From Eupeodes corollae (lineage: Eukaryota; Arthropoda; Insecta; Diptera; Syrphidae), in assembly GCF_945859685.1 (NCBI RefSeq), contig NC_079147.1, positions 135,246,645 to 135,310,644 of the forward strand: a DNA stretch of 64,000 nucleotides. The letters are read 5' to 3'. The notes under the pieces are model-generated. The model was given only the letters and a program-made list of their open reading frames with translations. It was not told the DNA's origin and did no database searches. This document shows positions 32,613 through 44,091 of the stretch, in pieces. The position numbers and the translations under genes are program-made. Positions within the stretch are counted from its first letter, which is position 1. The number at the start of each line of letters is the position of its first letter.

Positions 32613-34685
32613 TATTTATTTAATTGGAAGCGTTTTACTTAATGTAAAGGGAGAGCACACTTACCATTCGAATTGATCTCGCAAACATTACGTACTTGAT
32701 ATTTTTTCTTCTTTTTTGTTTCAAAAATATAACCAATACAAGTTCTTAAGTGAATGATTTATAATAAGATTACAATCAACTTTTTTTGCAAAAGAATTTT
32801 TGTATATAACTTATAAGTATGTATTCTTACACCAAACTACATTATGTACATACACATAAGATATTTATACATGTGTAAACATTTTGAACAGAACTACGGG
32901 ATACTTTTGCAATTGTATTGAGAAAAATAAAATATTTCATTCAATATCTATACTATTTGTATCTATGGATATTGTAGCCAGACACAAAAAATAGGGACAA
33001 TGAATTATGTTCAGTACAATTTATATGAAATTTTTAACACAAAACGAAGCGCTGTTTTCTTTATATTGTGACCATTTGAAAAGAGAATTTAAAAAATCCA
33101 AGCTTAAGTGCAGAACATATGTTGGTGTGTTTTAGACATACAGAAGAGTCTTAATAATTTGGGTGTTTAAAACAATTCGAAATTATGTTCTTTTTGAAAA
33201 CTTGTAGTGATCTCAAATGGTCCAAAATTCAAAACTGTTAAGAACATGATTGTTAAAAAACTTTGATAATTGGATTCTGGTTAGTATTTTGAAAATAGAC
33301 TAATAATAAAGATAAGAATATATTCAATAGTCTGATTCTTTTGAATAGCAGAATAAGGCACGAATAACAAAATCGAACGGAAAACGTTTGTTAAAGACCA
33401 AAAAACCACTTTATTTAAATGCAGCTGCACAAAAGATAATAACAAATGTTTAGGAATATTATGCACTTTCCACAGTTGTATTTTTTATTAATAACAAGAA
33501 TTTTTAAATTAAAAATGTTAGAGTTGTTAGGCCGCTACTGTGGATTGTTGAGACTAAGTTGAACGTGTAAAATGTCCACATAAGTCCCTGGGTTTTAAAA
33601 ATCCATTTCCTCTTGGGTAGTTTATGCAGCAGCAAAACTTATGGCAGGATAATATGAATAGCTTAATGGAATGGTCAGTACGTGTGGTTGGTAACCATCT
33701 TTAGAAGCTAAAGCTATAGTGGAAAATCCTTTATGTATACACATATACATACGTATACATGAAAACAGCATCGCAGGACAACGAACAGAAATTATAAAAA
33801 AAATATCGCTGCTTTTTCTCCATGGATAACCTCTGTACGTATGTATGTATATATTACCAGATCAAAGAGTATGGTGGCTTTGGGTCTCGATGCAAGCAAT
33901 ATTAAACTTGAAAGGAATCAAGGAATAAAAGTTGAGTTACTACCATAAAGAACCACCGGCTTCGATTGTATAGTTTTTGTTTGTTTTCTTTTTATTTTAA
34001 ACTGGACTCTTATTGTGGAAACATAGAACTCGGGTCAATAGTTCCGTGTTTGATTCTGATTTTGACGGCTTGCAAGCCAGAAATAATAAGTAAGAAATTT
34101 TTGCACTACATGAATCGTCTCCATTTACTTTTACCTATTTTAGTTATAAGGCAATGAATTACGTGATATATCTTTTGAAGTACTAGTTATGTGCTTTTTT
34201 CTGTTTAAGGTCCTATCGTGTTTGTATTGTTTTTTAGTTCAATCCTTGTTGGATTTGATAAAGAATTTTTAATTGAAAGTTGCCTCTTTTAATGAAAACT
34301 TAAAACAAAATAAAATAAAATTCTTCTAGGGAGTCGTCAGTAATACCAAGAGGGTAGATTTGTTGTTCTATACATGCCTAAGAGTAGAGCCATATTTTAT
34401 TGATTATACCCTCCCTGCGAGTACTTTATACATTTTTACTATTTCATTTTTTGAAAGTGATTGTCGAAATCTATATTCTTAACGTAACTTTTATGAACAG
34501 ACAATTGGGTTGCCAAACTCCCAATCTACTCGGCCTGCGATCGTCTCTAAAAGAAGACTATACAAAGCAGTGCTAACTGAACTTTTGTATGGTATATCAT
34601 TAAGACTTTTAGGCAGCATTTTCATTTCAACTAACAGTTTATTCAACCAATAATAATTCCTGATTAAATTTCCAGACAATATGCA
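32613..34685. other. AT-rich, no gene recognised
   Basis: No coding relic, repeat boundary or RNA gene is supported. Short ATGTATACACATATACATACG tracts lie near 33730 and 33840. Confidence 0.5.
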
Positions 34686-34690
34686 AAATT

Positions 34691-34750
34691 TGTTAAGCAT
34701 AAAAGAAAATGATAATTTAATTAGGGTTGCCAGTATACATTTTTCTAACA
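34691..34750 (-). repeat. Copia 3' LTR (60 bp)
   Basis: Partner of 38993-39052. On the coding strand it begins two bases after the purine-rich GAGATGGAG and ends CTTAACA at the AATTT target copy. Confidence 0.92.
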
Positions 34751-34752
34751 AA

Positions 34753-34761
34753 CTCCATCTC
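34753..34761 (-). promoter_or_regulatory. Polypurine tract of copia
   Basis: The coding strand reads GAGATGGAG just upstream of the 3' LTR and shortly after the pol stop codon. This is the usual place for plus-strand priming. The tract is short. Confidence 0.65.
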
Positions 34762-34775
34762 AACCAAAATTCAAA

Positions 34776-37700
34776 TTAATTCTTAAACAATTTCATTTTA
34801 AAATTCATGTGTTTTATCTTATTTAAACATTTAGTAAAAATATCAGCTACGTTATCATTCGTTGCAATATAATTAATTAATATTTCATTACGTGAACATT
34901 TTTCTTTTAAATAGTGATATTTTATATCAATGTGTTTACTGCGTTTATGTGTAACCGCATTTGTAGCAAAGAAAGTAGCTCCCTGGTTATCGCAGTACAT
35001 TGTAGTTGGTTCATCTGTTTGCGAGGTAAATCCCATTTCTTGGAGCAAGCTTCGCTGAAATATGACTTCTTTCGTTCCTTGGCACATAGCGATGTACTCC
35101 GCTTCCATTGTACTTAATGCAATAAGGTTTTGTTTTTTGGATTCCCAGGCGACTTGACCACCAGCAAAGTAAACAACCCACTGTATGACTTTCGAACAGT
35201 AACATCGGAACCCCAGTCGGCATCTGTATAACAAACCAAAACATTATTATTAGTATAAGTTCAACAAACCTCTGTGTCGTTTCGTAAATAACGAAGAATG
35301 TGTTTAGCTGCCACAAAATGTTCCTGATGAGGGTGTGAACTAAACTGTGATAGCTTCGAAACAACATGAGTGATATCAGGCCTAGTTATAAGGGCCAAGT
35401 AATTAAGTGCACCCATAAGTGATTGATACTCCTTGGTTATTGTCACGTTACAATCTGCCTTCGTACACTTTTCCAACACAGTTGCACATGGAAGAGGCGT
35501 GAATGCAGGTTTGCAGTTTTCCATTCCCCAGTGAGTCAGCAAATCTTTGACATATCGTTTCTGATGAATAGTTATATTTCTTCTTAGACCATCTCTTTCA
35601 ATTTCCAGTCCCAGATAAAATTCGATTGGTCCACGATTAACAGCTTCTACGTGCATATTCAATATTTCAATAATATTTTTCATTGTAACTTCTGATGAAC
35701 ACGCTACTATCAAATCATCGACGTATAATCCGATTATATTTAATTCATTTTTATTTCGCAGAACATAGACACAAGTGTCTGTCTTGCATCTAACAAAACC
35801 CACGGCAAATAATACCTCGTTAATTTTAGTATTCCAGTCTCTCCCGGCTTGCTTGAGTCCGTACAAGGACTTTTTAAGTTTGCACACTCTTTCTGGATGA
35901 GTCTGATCCACAAAAACATCTGGCTGTCGCATAAACACCTCCTCTTCTAATTGTCCATTGAGGTAAGCAGCAGCAATATCAATGTGGTTAATTAGAAGTT
36001 TATTCTGCACAGCTAATGCCAAAATTAGTCGTATTGTCGGATGTTGAACAACTGGTGCGTATGTTTCGAAAAAATCTTCATTGCGTTTCTGAAAACAACC
36101 TTGCGCTACCTTAGGGTAGCCTTATATTTTTCAACATCTCCATCTGCATTTCGCTTCGTTGCGAATACCCATTTACATCCGATGATATTTTTGTTGCTAG
36201 GCTTACAGACAAGATCCCACGTTTTGTTTGCAACCAAAGAGTTATATTTTTCTCTCATGGCTTCTTTCCATTTCGCTGCATTTTCATCTTGTAAAGCTTC
36301 TCGAACAGTTACGGGATCAGGAACCACTGGAATGAGTTTATTCACAACTTCTCGAGAGCTTGACGACGCTGAGACTTTTTTAAACCTTCCGGGTTTTCCT
36401 GCTCGCAAAATTCTCGGTCTTCCTCCCCTCGACTTCTTGTTAACCACCTTTGCAATTGGTTCTTCTTCACATATAACACTGTATTCTCCTTCAACAACGT
36501 CTCGCACATCAACGTTCTCGGCAGCAACACCATCCACGAAAGCACCATCACCAGCATCAACAACAATATCAGCACCGACATCATCAGCAGCAGCACCAAA
36601 ATCAGCATCGGCAGCATCACCAACATCAGCAGCAGCACCATCATCGGCAGCGTCGTCGTCTGCAGCACCATCCCTAGCAACATTTTCAGGAATCACATTC
36701 TTGGCTATATTTTCACAATTGGAATAAAAGAAGTCTATTTTCGGTAAGTTATCGGCTTCAGCATCACGATCAATTTCAGAAAATTTATTTTCAAAGAATA
36801 TTACATCCCTAGATATAACTATTGATTTTTGATGCTTATCGTACAGCCTATATCCCTTCGTGTGATTGGCATAACCTACAAACGATAACATTTTCCCTTT
36901 GGGTTGCAGTTTGGACTTACCGGGCTTTTTATCTAATGCAATGACATTACATCCAAACGCTCTCATATGATGCACAGATGGTTTTTTCCCAAACCAGCAT
37001 TCATATGGGGTTCTGTCTTTCAATGCTTTAGTGGGTGAACGATTTCTTATATAAGTGGCCGTATTTATAGCCTCTGACCATAAGTACTGTGACATCGTGG
37101 ATTCCTCAAACATACATCGTGACATCTCAACAAGGGTTCTGTTCGTCCTTTCAGCAACACCATTTTGCTGCGGTGTATAGGATGCAGACTTTTGATGGAT
37201 TATTCCTTTCGCTTTCAAAAAATTGTCAAACTCGGCACTGGTATACTTCCGACCATTATCACTGCGTACACATTTTACCATTTTACCAGTTTGGTTCTCG
37301 GAGCTTGCCACGAACTCCTTGAATACTTTAAGAGCATCGGACTTTCGCTTCAGGAAAAACGTGGTGGTGAATCTCGAATAATCATCGATGAAGGTGATAA
37401 AGTAGACTGATCCACTTTGAGATGGAATCCTCATGGGACCACATTTGTCTGTGTGTATCACCTCAAGAACACTGGAAGTAAATAATGCATTATAATTATT
37501 GAATGGTTTTGTAGATATTTTACATAATCCACACGTGACACATGCAAAGTCATTTGTCTTACAAACGCTCATACCCCGAACCATATCCCTTTGGGATAAC
37601 TTATACAGATCGCTCATATTAAGGTGCCCGAACCGCTTATGCCAGGTTATTGAAGCATCTTCATGTGATGCAGTTAAAACCATTTGTTTTTCAACCTTCA

Positions 37701-38829
37701 CCTTCGCAAGGTATATTCCGTCCTGCAAGTAAGCTTTAAAAATAAGATTATTTTTTTTAGTTTTAACACAAGCTGTATCATCAGTAAACTGTACACAATT
37801 TCCATTTCTTATTATTTTGCTCACGGATAACATATTGGAATTAAGCTCAGGTACATATAATACATTGGTCAATGTAATGTTAGAGAAATCTGATACCAAA
37901 GTCACGTCACCAATTCCACTTGCTTCTACGTTATCACCTGATGCCAGAAAAACTTTTTGTGCATGTTTGTGCAGTGACGTAAAAAACTGTTTTTCAGAGC
38001 ACATATGTGATGATGCACCGCTATCAAGAACCCACTGATTGATACTTTCATTCTTTCTCTGAAAATGTGCACTGAGAACAACTGCATGCGTTTGGCTAGA
38101 GCTTTTATTTCGGCATTCAGATTTAACATGCCCTCGCATGCCACAACCATAGCATTTGACATTTTTTCTTCCTCGTTTTACGCTGCTTTCCGACGTTTGT
38201 TGTCCAAATTTAGAATTTTTGCTCTTTTGCTTGACTGCAAAGACCTTTTCAATGGACTCGTTTTTATCCCCGCGACGATATTCCTCCTCCATGATCTTCA
38301 TCTTAAGTTGACTCACCGAAGGCAGATCATCACGGCTTTCTATAGCAACAACGAAGCTCTCCATTTCATCTGGCAAACTACACAGTAATAAAATGCTCAA
38401 GAGATCGTTAGGAATGTGAATCTCAATTTTATTTAAGGCATCTATTATGGAACAAAACTCATTAAGTTGATCGGAGAATTTTTGCGCTATTTTAAATTGG
38501 AATCGTACCAACTGTTTAATTAACTTTACCTTTCGCGCTGGACCATTACCATTCTATGTTATATTTAATTTTTCCCAAGCATCCTTAGATGTCTTAAATC
38601 CTTTTATGTGTATCAACTCAGAAGGTTTTAGACACAACGTGATCTGCGCCAAAGCCTTAGCATCAGTCCTTTCCCATTTTGCTTTATCAGCAACAGACAG
38701 ACCTTCAGCCATTGGTTTTTCGACTACGATCCAATAATCTTGGGTTATCAGCAAACTCCTCATCTGGACAGACCAAGATATAAAATTATCACCGCCAAGC
38801 TTATCGATTTGCATCAGCGATCCAGACAT
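34776..38829 (-). pseudogene. Copia gag-pol polyprotein, interrupted
   Basis: The start at 38829 gives 'MSGSLMQIDKLGGDNFISW', a copia-type gag. An in-frame TAG lies at 38554-38556, and the same frame continues to 36106 as 801 codons (numbered from 38511). It contains the gag knuckle C120-x2-C-x4-H-x4-C133, protease 'DSGAS' 163-167, integrase zinc site H291/H296/C324/C327 and catalytic D355, D418 and E454 (35 residues between the last two). An Ala/Asp-rich linker spans 614-669, and the RT start 'CKWVFATKRNADG' lies at 779-791. A frameshift near 36110 moves RT to the frame 35261-36022 with 'YVDD' near 35714-35725. Frameshifts near 35260 and 35190 lead to RNase H ('STMEAEYIA') ending at 34776. 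Confidence 0.95.
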
Positions 38830-38976
38830 TTTGTTTCTTTTTCAATTAAATTAATTTTCCGACAAAACGTACTTCTTAAAATATTGAACAAATTATTTTA
38901 TTAAAATGTTTGCTATTTAACTTGAAAATTAAACAAATTCGAGTTGCAATATTTTATACTGTAAAAACGGCATGGA

Positions 38977-38990
38977 CTGGGCCCATAACC
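38977..38990 (-). promoter_or_regulatory. Primer-binding site for initiator tRNA-Met fragment
   Basis: Two bases after the 5' LTR, the coding strand reads GGTTATGGGCCCAG. This is complementary to the anticodon stem-loop region of insect initiator tRNA-Met (CUGGGCCCAUAACC), not to its 3' end. Drosophila copia is known to prime from such an internal half-tRNA, so the same mechanism is inferred here. Confidence 0.88.
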
Positions 38991-38992
38991 TT

Positions 38993-39052
38993 TGTTAAGC
39001 ATAAAAGAAAATGATAATTTAATTAGGGTTGCCAATATACATTTTTCTAACA
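38993..39052 (-). repeat. Copia 5' LTR (60 bp)
   Basis: Identical to 34691-34750 except at one position. The flanking sequence differs from that of the 3' LTR immediately outside the 60 bp, apart from the AAATT duplication, so the boundaries are sharp. It holds a possible poly(A) signal variant, ATTAAA, on the coding strand; no TATA box is obvious. Confidence 0.92.
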
Positions 39053-39059
39053 AAATTGT

Positions 39060-39725
39060 CTACAAAAACAAAGTTAACGCCACGGTTCTAACAAAATTGC
39101 TATCAACAAAATACTCGAAATTTATACTCATGTTTTCCTTCGCAAAGTTGCAGTCAAAAAGTCATTCCAGCAACCCTATGATACCTTGTGGAGTCGAAGA
39201 CAAAAAAAATATTACATTTTTAAGATTAAAGGACATGCGAGAAATATTTAATAGACAGCCTTACTTAACACGACCATGACTACAACAAGATGCAAGAAAC
39301 AAATATTACACCAATTCTACCTAAGACGATGAGGTGATTGAGAAGCTCCATAAGAAGTTCTAGTTCTTTTAAGACAAACTGAAAAAAAAAACGGAAAAAA
39401 GTTCAAGCTAGTCAGGAAGGCTTGCAAGATCTATATTCGAAGGTTATCATTTTTGCATCAACAAAAAAGGGCACACATTTTTGTTCATTCATAAAAAGCA
39501 TGAGGAATTTTTCTACTTCCTCGGTTCGTTCGCTCTTTAGAGGAAGATTATCCCTTTGCTAGGAACTTCGCCAAAAATTTAACGATGCCAGTGAGTGCTA
39601 TGACTCCAACTGTACTCGAACGCCATAGTGGTTCTATGGGACCAATCTTTTTTCGTAATCGTACTATGGCAAGAGTCCTAAAAGATGTATGTTTGCTGAA
39701 ATCTTTTACGACTCTTAAATAGTAC
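39060..39725. other. No gene supported
   Basis: AT-rich sequence between the copia insertion and the next LINE relic. The open frame 38992-39279 begins inside the copia LTR and has no recognisable domain. Confidence 0.45.
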
Positions 39726-40835
39726 GATTACGATTCCGAGCGGATGGCAAACATCATTTGTCCAGCCCAAATCCAAAAAGAAGCTCACTCCCTAACTATC
39801 AACCGATTCCATTTACTTCCCTTCGTTCCAAGGTCATTAAAACGCAGATTAATTATCAGCTCAAGAAATAACTGGAAGATCGAAAGCTTCTTAACGACCA
39901 ACAGTACGGCTTTTGCAGCAACAAGTCCACTTGTGATCTCATGTTTTATCTTACCGACCATTATAGCAAATCTTTGCATTCCACTGGAGAAAATTATGCA
40001 CTTGAGATTTCGAAATGTAAGGGTTTAAGTCTGAGAACCACAAATTAAATGGTGGTGCTCCTCAGGGCGCTGTTTTATCTCCAGCACTCTTTCTAATTTT
40101 TATTAATGACCTCACGTATGCAATTTCTGATCCTATACATTGCTTTGTTGACGATATTACCTTTAGCTTTTCATATTTGGTTTCAGACTTCAGTGCTTCG
40201 AAAACCCAATTCTGAGTTGTATCGTTAAAGCGAGATATACTCCCTTGCCATTATCCATGGTTACTTGCATCAGTGAGACTGAAGACTCTATAATCTCGGT
40301 ATGTGTGGTTTACTTAGGTGATGCAAGAAATTTGCCCCCCTTCTGATCAAGAGTTATATACGTCCAATGCTTGATTATAACTTATAACTTTGGCCCAGTG
40401 CTCCTTCAACTTACTTAACCTGTTTGGTAGTATTGAAAGTATTAGATTTAGATTAATTGTTGATAATACCATAATTGTATCATTTACGTCACTCGAACAT
40501 CGTCGTAAAGTTTCTTGCTTCACCGTTGTTTATCGTTATTGTAACCAATTATGCTCTAGAGAAATAGCCAGTTGCATCTCTCCCCTTAAACAGTTCGGTC
40601 GTAATACTTGCGTTTCGGGAAATGCTTATCAGTATACCCTCGAGCCTAACTTCGGCCGTAGTGTCAAATACAAACATTCGTTCTCTAGCCGAATGCTGCA
40701 ATATCCAGGAATTCAAAAAGAATATGCACAATTCGGAAGCGATGTACAGACGTCAGTATTTCCAGGTAAAATACCATACCCAACTTAAAATAAATTACTT
40801 AACAACTGACAAAATTGTCGCCAACTTAAAGTTGT
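39726..40835 (+). pseudogene. LINE RT relic (CR1/Daphne-like)
   Basis: The plus strand shows 'NYQPISFTSLRSKVIKTQINYQLKKXLEDRKLLNDQQYGF' in pieces (39797-39915), then 'NKSTCDLMFYLTDHYSKSL'. After a deletion of the 'ALDISKAFDRVWH' block comes 'NGGAPQGAVLSPALFLIFIN' (40047-40107) and 'CFVDDITFSF' (40142-40171), the catalytic block with both aspartates. The C-terminal 'SLEHRRKVSCFTVVYRYC' (40489-40542) and 'FGRSVKYKHSFSSRML' (40651-40698) are in the frame 40390-40788. Multiple lesions; the 3' end is near 40835. Confidence 0.8.
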
Positions 40836-42718
40836 AAGCCTCTTAAAAAACCATCCGTTTTATAACTATATTTAACTCTTTTAGACGAAGAGTTACAACT
40901 TCCAACATAAAATTCAAGATCTTCGACAGAACTTTAAAGTAAAATACGTGCTTATTTCATTCAAAGCCCAGGCTTTTCAATTTTTATTTGATGACGGTAA
41001 CCCTTCAGTAACACCATCAGTATGCACTCGTACCAACAACGTACAACGAATTGAATTAAAAGTATATATTTATTCTTAGCTTGTTAGTTATTTTTAAGTT
41101 TCATTTAGTTAACAATGTTTGAAACTAACACAAAAACTTCAGCCTGCTTCTGTTTAACTATTTCTCTTATTTTTTTGTAGATGCATTACTTTCTTAAGCG
41201 CACTAATTTACATACAAAAACTTCTTCTCAATACTTACTTTTCATATTTTCGAAACCGCGCATATTTAACTTCAGTATATTTCGCAACTCCCAACTAAAT
41301 CATAGACATTATATTTCGGTCTTCAGTGATGGGCTGAAACTTTGCTCTCTGCTTGTCGTCCTCCAGTCATTCATTCCATGAGCATGAATGAATATTTAAA
41401 AGTGAATTTTTAACACAGTTTACAACCATGTAGATGAAGGTAGGTATAGTAGAGAGTAGTGGTATAGGACGGGGTTCAACGAAGAGGAACGTAATGTATG
41501 CAACAAAGAACTTTCTTATAACCATATTAAGTAATTGCCATATTATACAAAAGTTACAAACACCTTTAGTTACATGCATACATACATACATGTATATTAT
41601 TTGTAGGGTAAAGAGAGGCAGAAGTACATATATAGAGGTGTTTAAAATTGCAAAATTCTTCTCACTGAAAGAATAACTCCATTTAAGGTAGGTTGCTACG
41701 TACACACACATACGTTGATATCTCTATACTATATGCTTTTATAGTTTCTACTTGCTTTTGCTCAACCGACACGTGAATTTATTACCTTGATATACCTGGG
41801 TGACGCTTTAAAACTTTTATATACCGTGTAGTGTTGGTAAACCGAACAATTTTGAGAATAACAAAAAAGAAAATCAAAAATTTCGTTGTTTCATCTACTT
41901 TTTTCGTTCTCGCTACTTGATTAAGTTCTTGAAACTTTCTTGCAGCGGATAAGTTACTACCATCGCCTTAGATACAAAAATACGAACCAACTCTAACCAC
42001 AAAAATAACTACTCCCCCAATAATAATACCACCTACACCAATCTAAGAAACCACAGAAGATATCTTCAGAAAACAAAAACAAAAAACACAACCTCAAAAA
42101 ACCGACCAATTCCATTTGAATTAAGATTGCGAATAAGTTTGGCAGACGAAGGACGTGTCTCAATAACTTTTCCTTTTTGGTTTCTAGACAAAACGGTTGG
42201 GGTTCCTTTTTTCGATGGCTACCTACTATCTTATGTTCTTAGAAAACCTTTCTTTATCTTTCACTGTGAATGCTCTTTAATTAGAGATTCATGAATTTTG
42301 ATTATTGGAAGAGTGATAGGGGAGGCATGACGTGAGCCATGAGTCTTTTACTCAAATGCTTTTAAAAAATACTGCAGTTAGATGGTTTCATATTGTAAAT
42401 TACGTGCGTTGGTGGCCGGCTCGGCGGGCGGCGGTACGGAGTGGTAGCACTATTTAGAAAAGTTTTATTCTAGCCGTAAGAAATCGAACTTGAGTGAAGA
42501 ATCAAAAATGTGAGATGGATAATTCATATTTCATGTTAGGTTCAATGTACGGTATTAACTGACCAAGCAGACGTTTTTCGAAACTTTTATAAAAGTGAGT
42601 CGTGGTGCAATAACTTATATTAGACCCAATAGAAATAAAATGCACGACTGGGTCACATGAACTTGCTTCTGTATCCAAAGCGTCTATTAAAAAAAAGTAG
42701 CTATATTTATGGAAAGTA
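40836..42718. other. No gene seen; short GC-rich patch
   Basis: AT-rich intergenic sequence with CATACATACATACATGTA near 41576-41594. A 45-bp GC-rich patch at 42407-42451 ('GGCCGGCTCGGCGGGCGGCG') stands out but has no promoter or coding context. Confidence 0.45.
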
Positions 42719-43015
42719 GTACCCGTGCCATTATGTTCAGTGCGTTGGACTGTCATGCCAGAGGTAGGTCTTGGGTTCAATCCCTGCCTGTGCCATCTAA
42801 TGGTTTTTCACGGATACTGCCTTTTGCGAGGAATTGGCAAATTCTCCAAGAGTGATTCTTGCCATGAAGAGTGCTTTCTCAATTTTGCTGTTCGGATTCG
42901 GCTTAAAAACGCTCCTTTCCTGACAACATTACTCGCACCGATTAATGGTTTGAGAGTTGTACATTACTAGGTCCTAGTTCTCCACAACCTGTTGCTCCAG
43001 CTAATTTTATTTTTT
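42719..43015 (+). mobile_element. tRNA-derived SINE, copy 3
   Basis: The head is GTACCCGTGCCATTATG, then an A-box-like TTCAGTGCGTTGG (42736-42748) and the B box GGTTCAATCCC (42774-42784). The body contains 'CTGCCTTTTGCGAGGAATTG' and 'GAGTGCTTTCTCAATTT'. The tail, 'ACTAGGTCCTAGTTCTCCAC' then 'CTGTTGC', is slightly diverged. No target duplication was identified with confidence. Confidence 0.83.
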
Positions 43016-43059
43016 AGTTAAGTAAAGTTTCCATCTGATGTTCAATTGGTTGACTCCTA

Positions 43060-43270
43060 CTTCTAATTTTAGCTCATCCCCGTGGTGAACAACGGACCTA
43101 AACTTGTGTTTTCACTAAGGCACCTATCTTTTTTTCCAGGCGACAGCGGAGGAATTCCCGAGATGGATTCAACCGTGGCGTGTTCCAGTTCCAGTTAGGT
43201 TGAACAACTTAGTGAGTACCTTATAGAGCTAATACGCCTTTTCGGAGCTCAGGACTGCAAGAAGCAAGAC
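43060..43270 (+). pseudogene. Endonuclease/RT LINE 5' leader fragment
   Basis: Non-coding sequence homologous to 26430-26570. Shared segments include 'ACTAAGGCACCT', 'CGAGATGGATTCAACCGTGG' (related to 26467-26487) and 'GTTGAACAACTTAGTGAGTA' (43200-43219). It ends where two small MITEs are inserted. Confidence 0.7.
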
Positions 43271-43276
43271 TGTCAA

Positions 43277-43428
43277 GTTAGCACTACATTTTTCGAAATT
43301 TAAAAAACTGAGTTATTGTAGCTTTTCTGTTGTAAATTAGCCAATTGTAGCTTTTCTGTTGTAAATTAGTTGTGAAGAAAAAAAATGTGTAGCTCGAAGA
43401 TTTTTAAAAAAAGTGGTATGTAGTGCTA
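43277..43428. mobile_element. Small MITE, copy 1
   Basis: A 152-bp element beginning GTTAGCACTACATTTTT. It ends AGTGGTATGTAGTGCTA, roughly the inverse of its start, with TAGCACTACA repeated at each end. The interior is AT-rich and includes the duplicated segment 'TGTAGCTTTTCTGTTGTAAA'. It has no coding capacity. Confidence 0.65.
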
Positions 43429-43440
43429 GGTTGATATAAA

Positions 43441-43587
43441 GTTAGCATTACACTTTTTGATTTTGTCAAAAGCAAGTACGCAATTAGTTGACGATTATTT
43501 GTTGTAAATTAGTTGTGAAAAGAACAAAATTGCAAAAAAATTTGTACTTTGATTGTTTTTTTTTAAAAGGGGGTATGTGGTGCTAAC
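43441..43587. mobile_element. Small MITE, copy 2
   Basis: A 147-bp relative of the preceding element, starting GTTAGCATTACACTTTTTGA and ending GGGTATGTGGTGCTAAC, the inverse of the start. It shares the 'GTTGTAAATTAGTTGTGAA' core with copy 1. The two lie in direct orientation, 12 bp apart. Confidence 0.65.
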
Positions 43588-43624
43588 ATGAAACCGTGAA
43601 GCCATATCCTTGTTTTATGCTTGG

Positions 43625-44090
43625 ACACTAGGGGCACTATCTTTCAAAAGTCTGTTCAATTACTGGCATATTGATATTGATATAATGGGAAGAACTTAGC
43701 TCGTAGTCAATGGGGCATTTGTGAGTATTGAGGCAGAGGTGGAAAAAATGGCTTCAGCGGTTAATGAGGCAAAACAAAGTACATGCTATCATCAAGAAAG
43801 GGCCTACAAAACCGACGTCTCGGTCAATACATCATCAACGAAGACGTAATTTTGAGGTAGTTAGCGACTTTGTCCATTACTTTACTATAAATGCAGAAAA
43901 CAACAAGCGCTGAGATCAAAGGAAGATTTACCCTTCCTAAAGGCTTTTCCTTTGAGCTAAAAAAGCAAGGTAGTAAAGCCCTCTCCCGAACAACCAACGT
44001 ATGACTATAAAAGTCTATTATCTCCCCGTCTTGAATGCAAAGAAAGCGAGTGGTGGAGAAGATGGAGCGACGAGTTGTACGGGCTCAAAC
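43625..44090 (+). pseudogene. Endonuclease/RT LINE 3' portion, decayed
   Basis: This is homologous to 59797-60360. 'GGCACTATCTTTCAAAAGTC' occurs in both (43635-43654 and 59801-59820). The region around the catalytic YADD reads 'YWHIDIDIMGRT'-like, so the motif is lost. 'VNGAFVSIEAEV' follows near 43705-43743, and the 3' 'GAAGATGGAGCGACGAG' segment corresponds to the C-terminal 'WRRR..EL' region. Frames are broken throughout. It ends at a dispersed subrepeat element at 44092. Confidence 0.75.
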
Positions 44091-44091
44091 T

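Larger units (their letters stand above)
34691..39052 (-). mobile_element. Ty1/copia retrotransposon with 60-bp LTRs, AAATT TSD
   Basis: This 4,362-bp element is structurally complete. Direct terminal repeats of 60 bp lie at 34691-34750 and 38993-39052 (one mismatch, G/A, seen) and are flanked by AAATT at 34686-34690 and 39053-39057. On the coding (minus) strand each LTR starts TGTTAG and ends CTTAACA, the canonical TG...CA form. A primer-binding site follows the 5' LTR, and a purine-rich tract precedes the 3' LTR. The single gag-pol frame order is gag, protease, integrase, RT, RNase H, which defines copia. The coding region is broken by at least one stop and three frameshifts. Confidence 0.95.

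Noticed and set aside
32374..32676. 100-codon plus-strand frame
   Set aside because: It runs through the end of the dispersed subrepeat element, and the homologous repeat copies do not conserve it.
36342..36683. Minus-strand 113-codon frame rich in Leu, Met and Val resembling a membrane protein
   Set aside because: It is the copia linker read one frame off; composition reflects the trinucleotide-like repeat.
36041..36727. Plus-strand open frame of 228 codons rich in Ser, Ala and Pro
   Set aside because: It is antisense to the Ala/Asp-rich copia linker; the repetitive codons keep the opposite strand open by chance.
42405..42455. CpG-island promoter
   Set aside because: The GC-rich patch is only about 45 bp and no gene or transcription signal adjoins it.
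42719..42800. Possible functional tRNA gene
   Set aside because: A- and B-box-like motifs are present, but they lead into a 300-bp body shared with four other copies; it is a SINE head without a tRNA cloverleaf I could complete.
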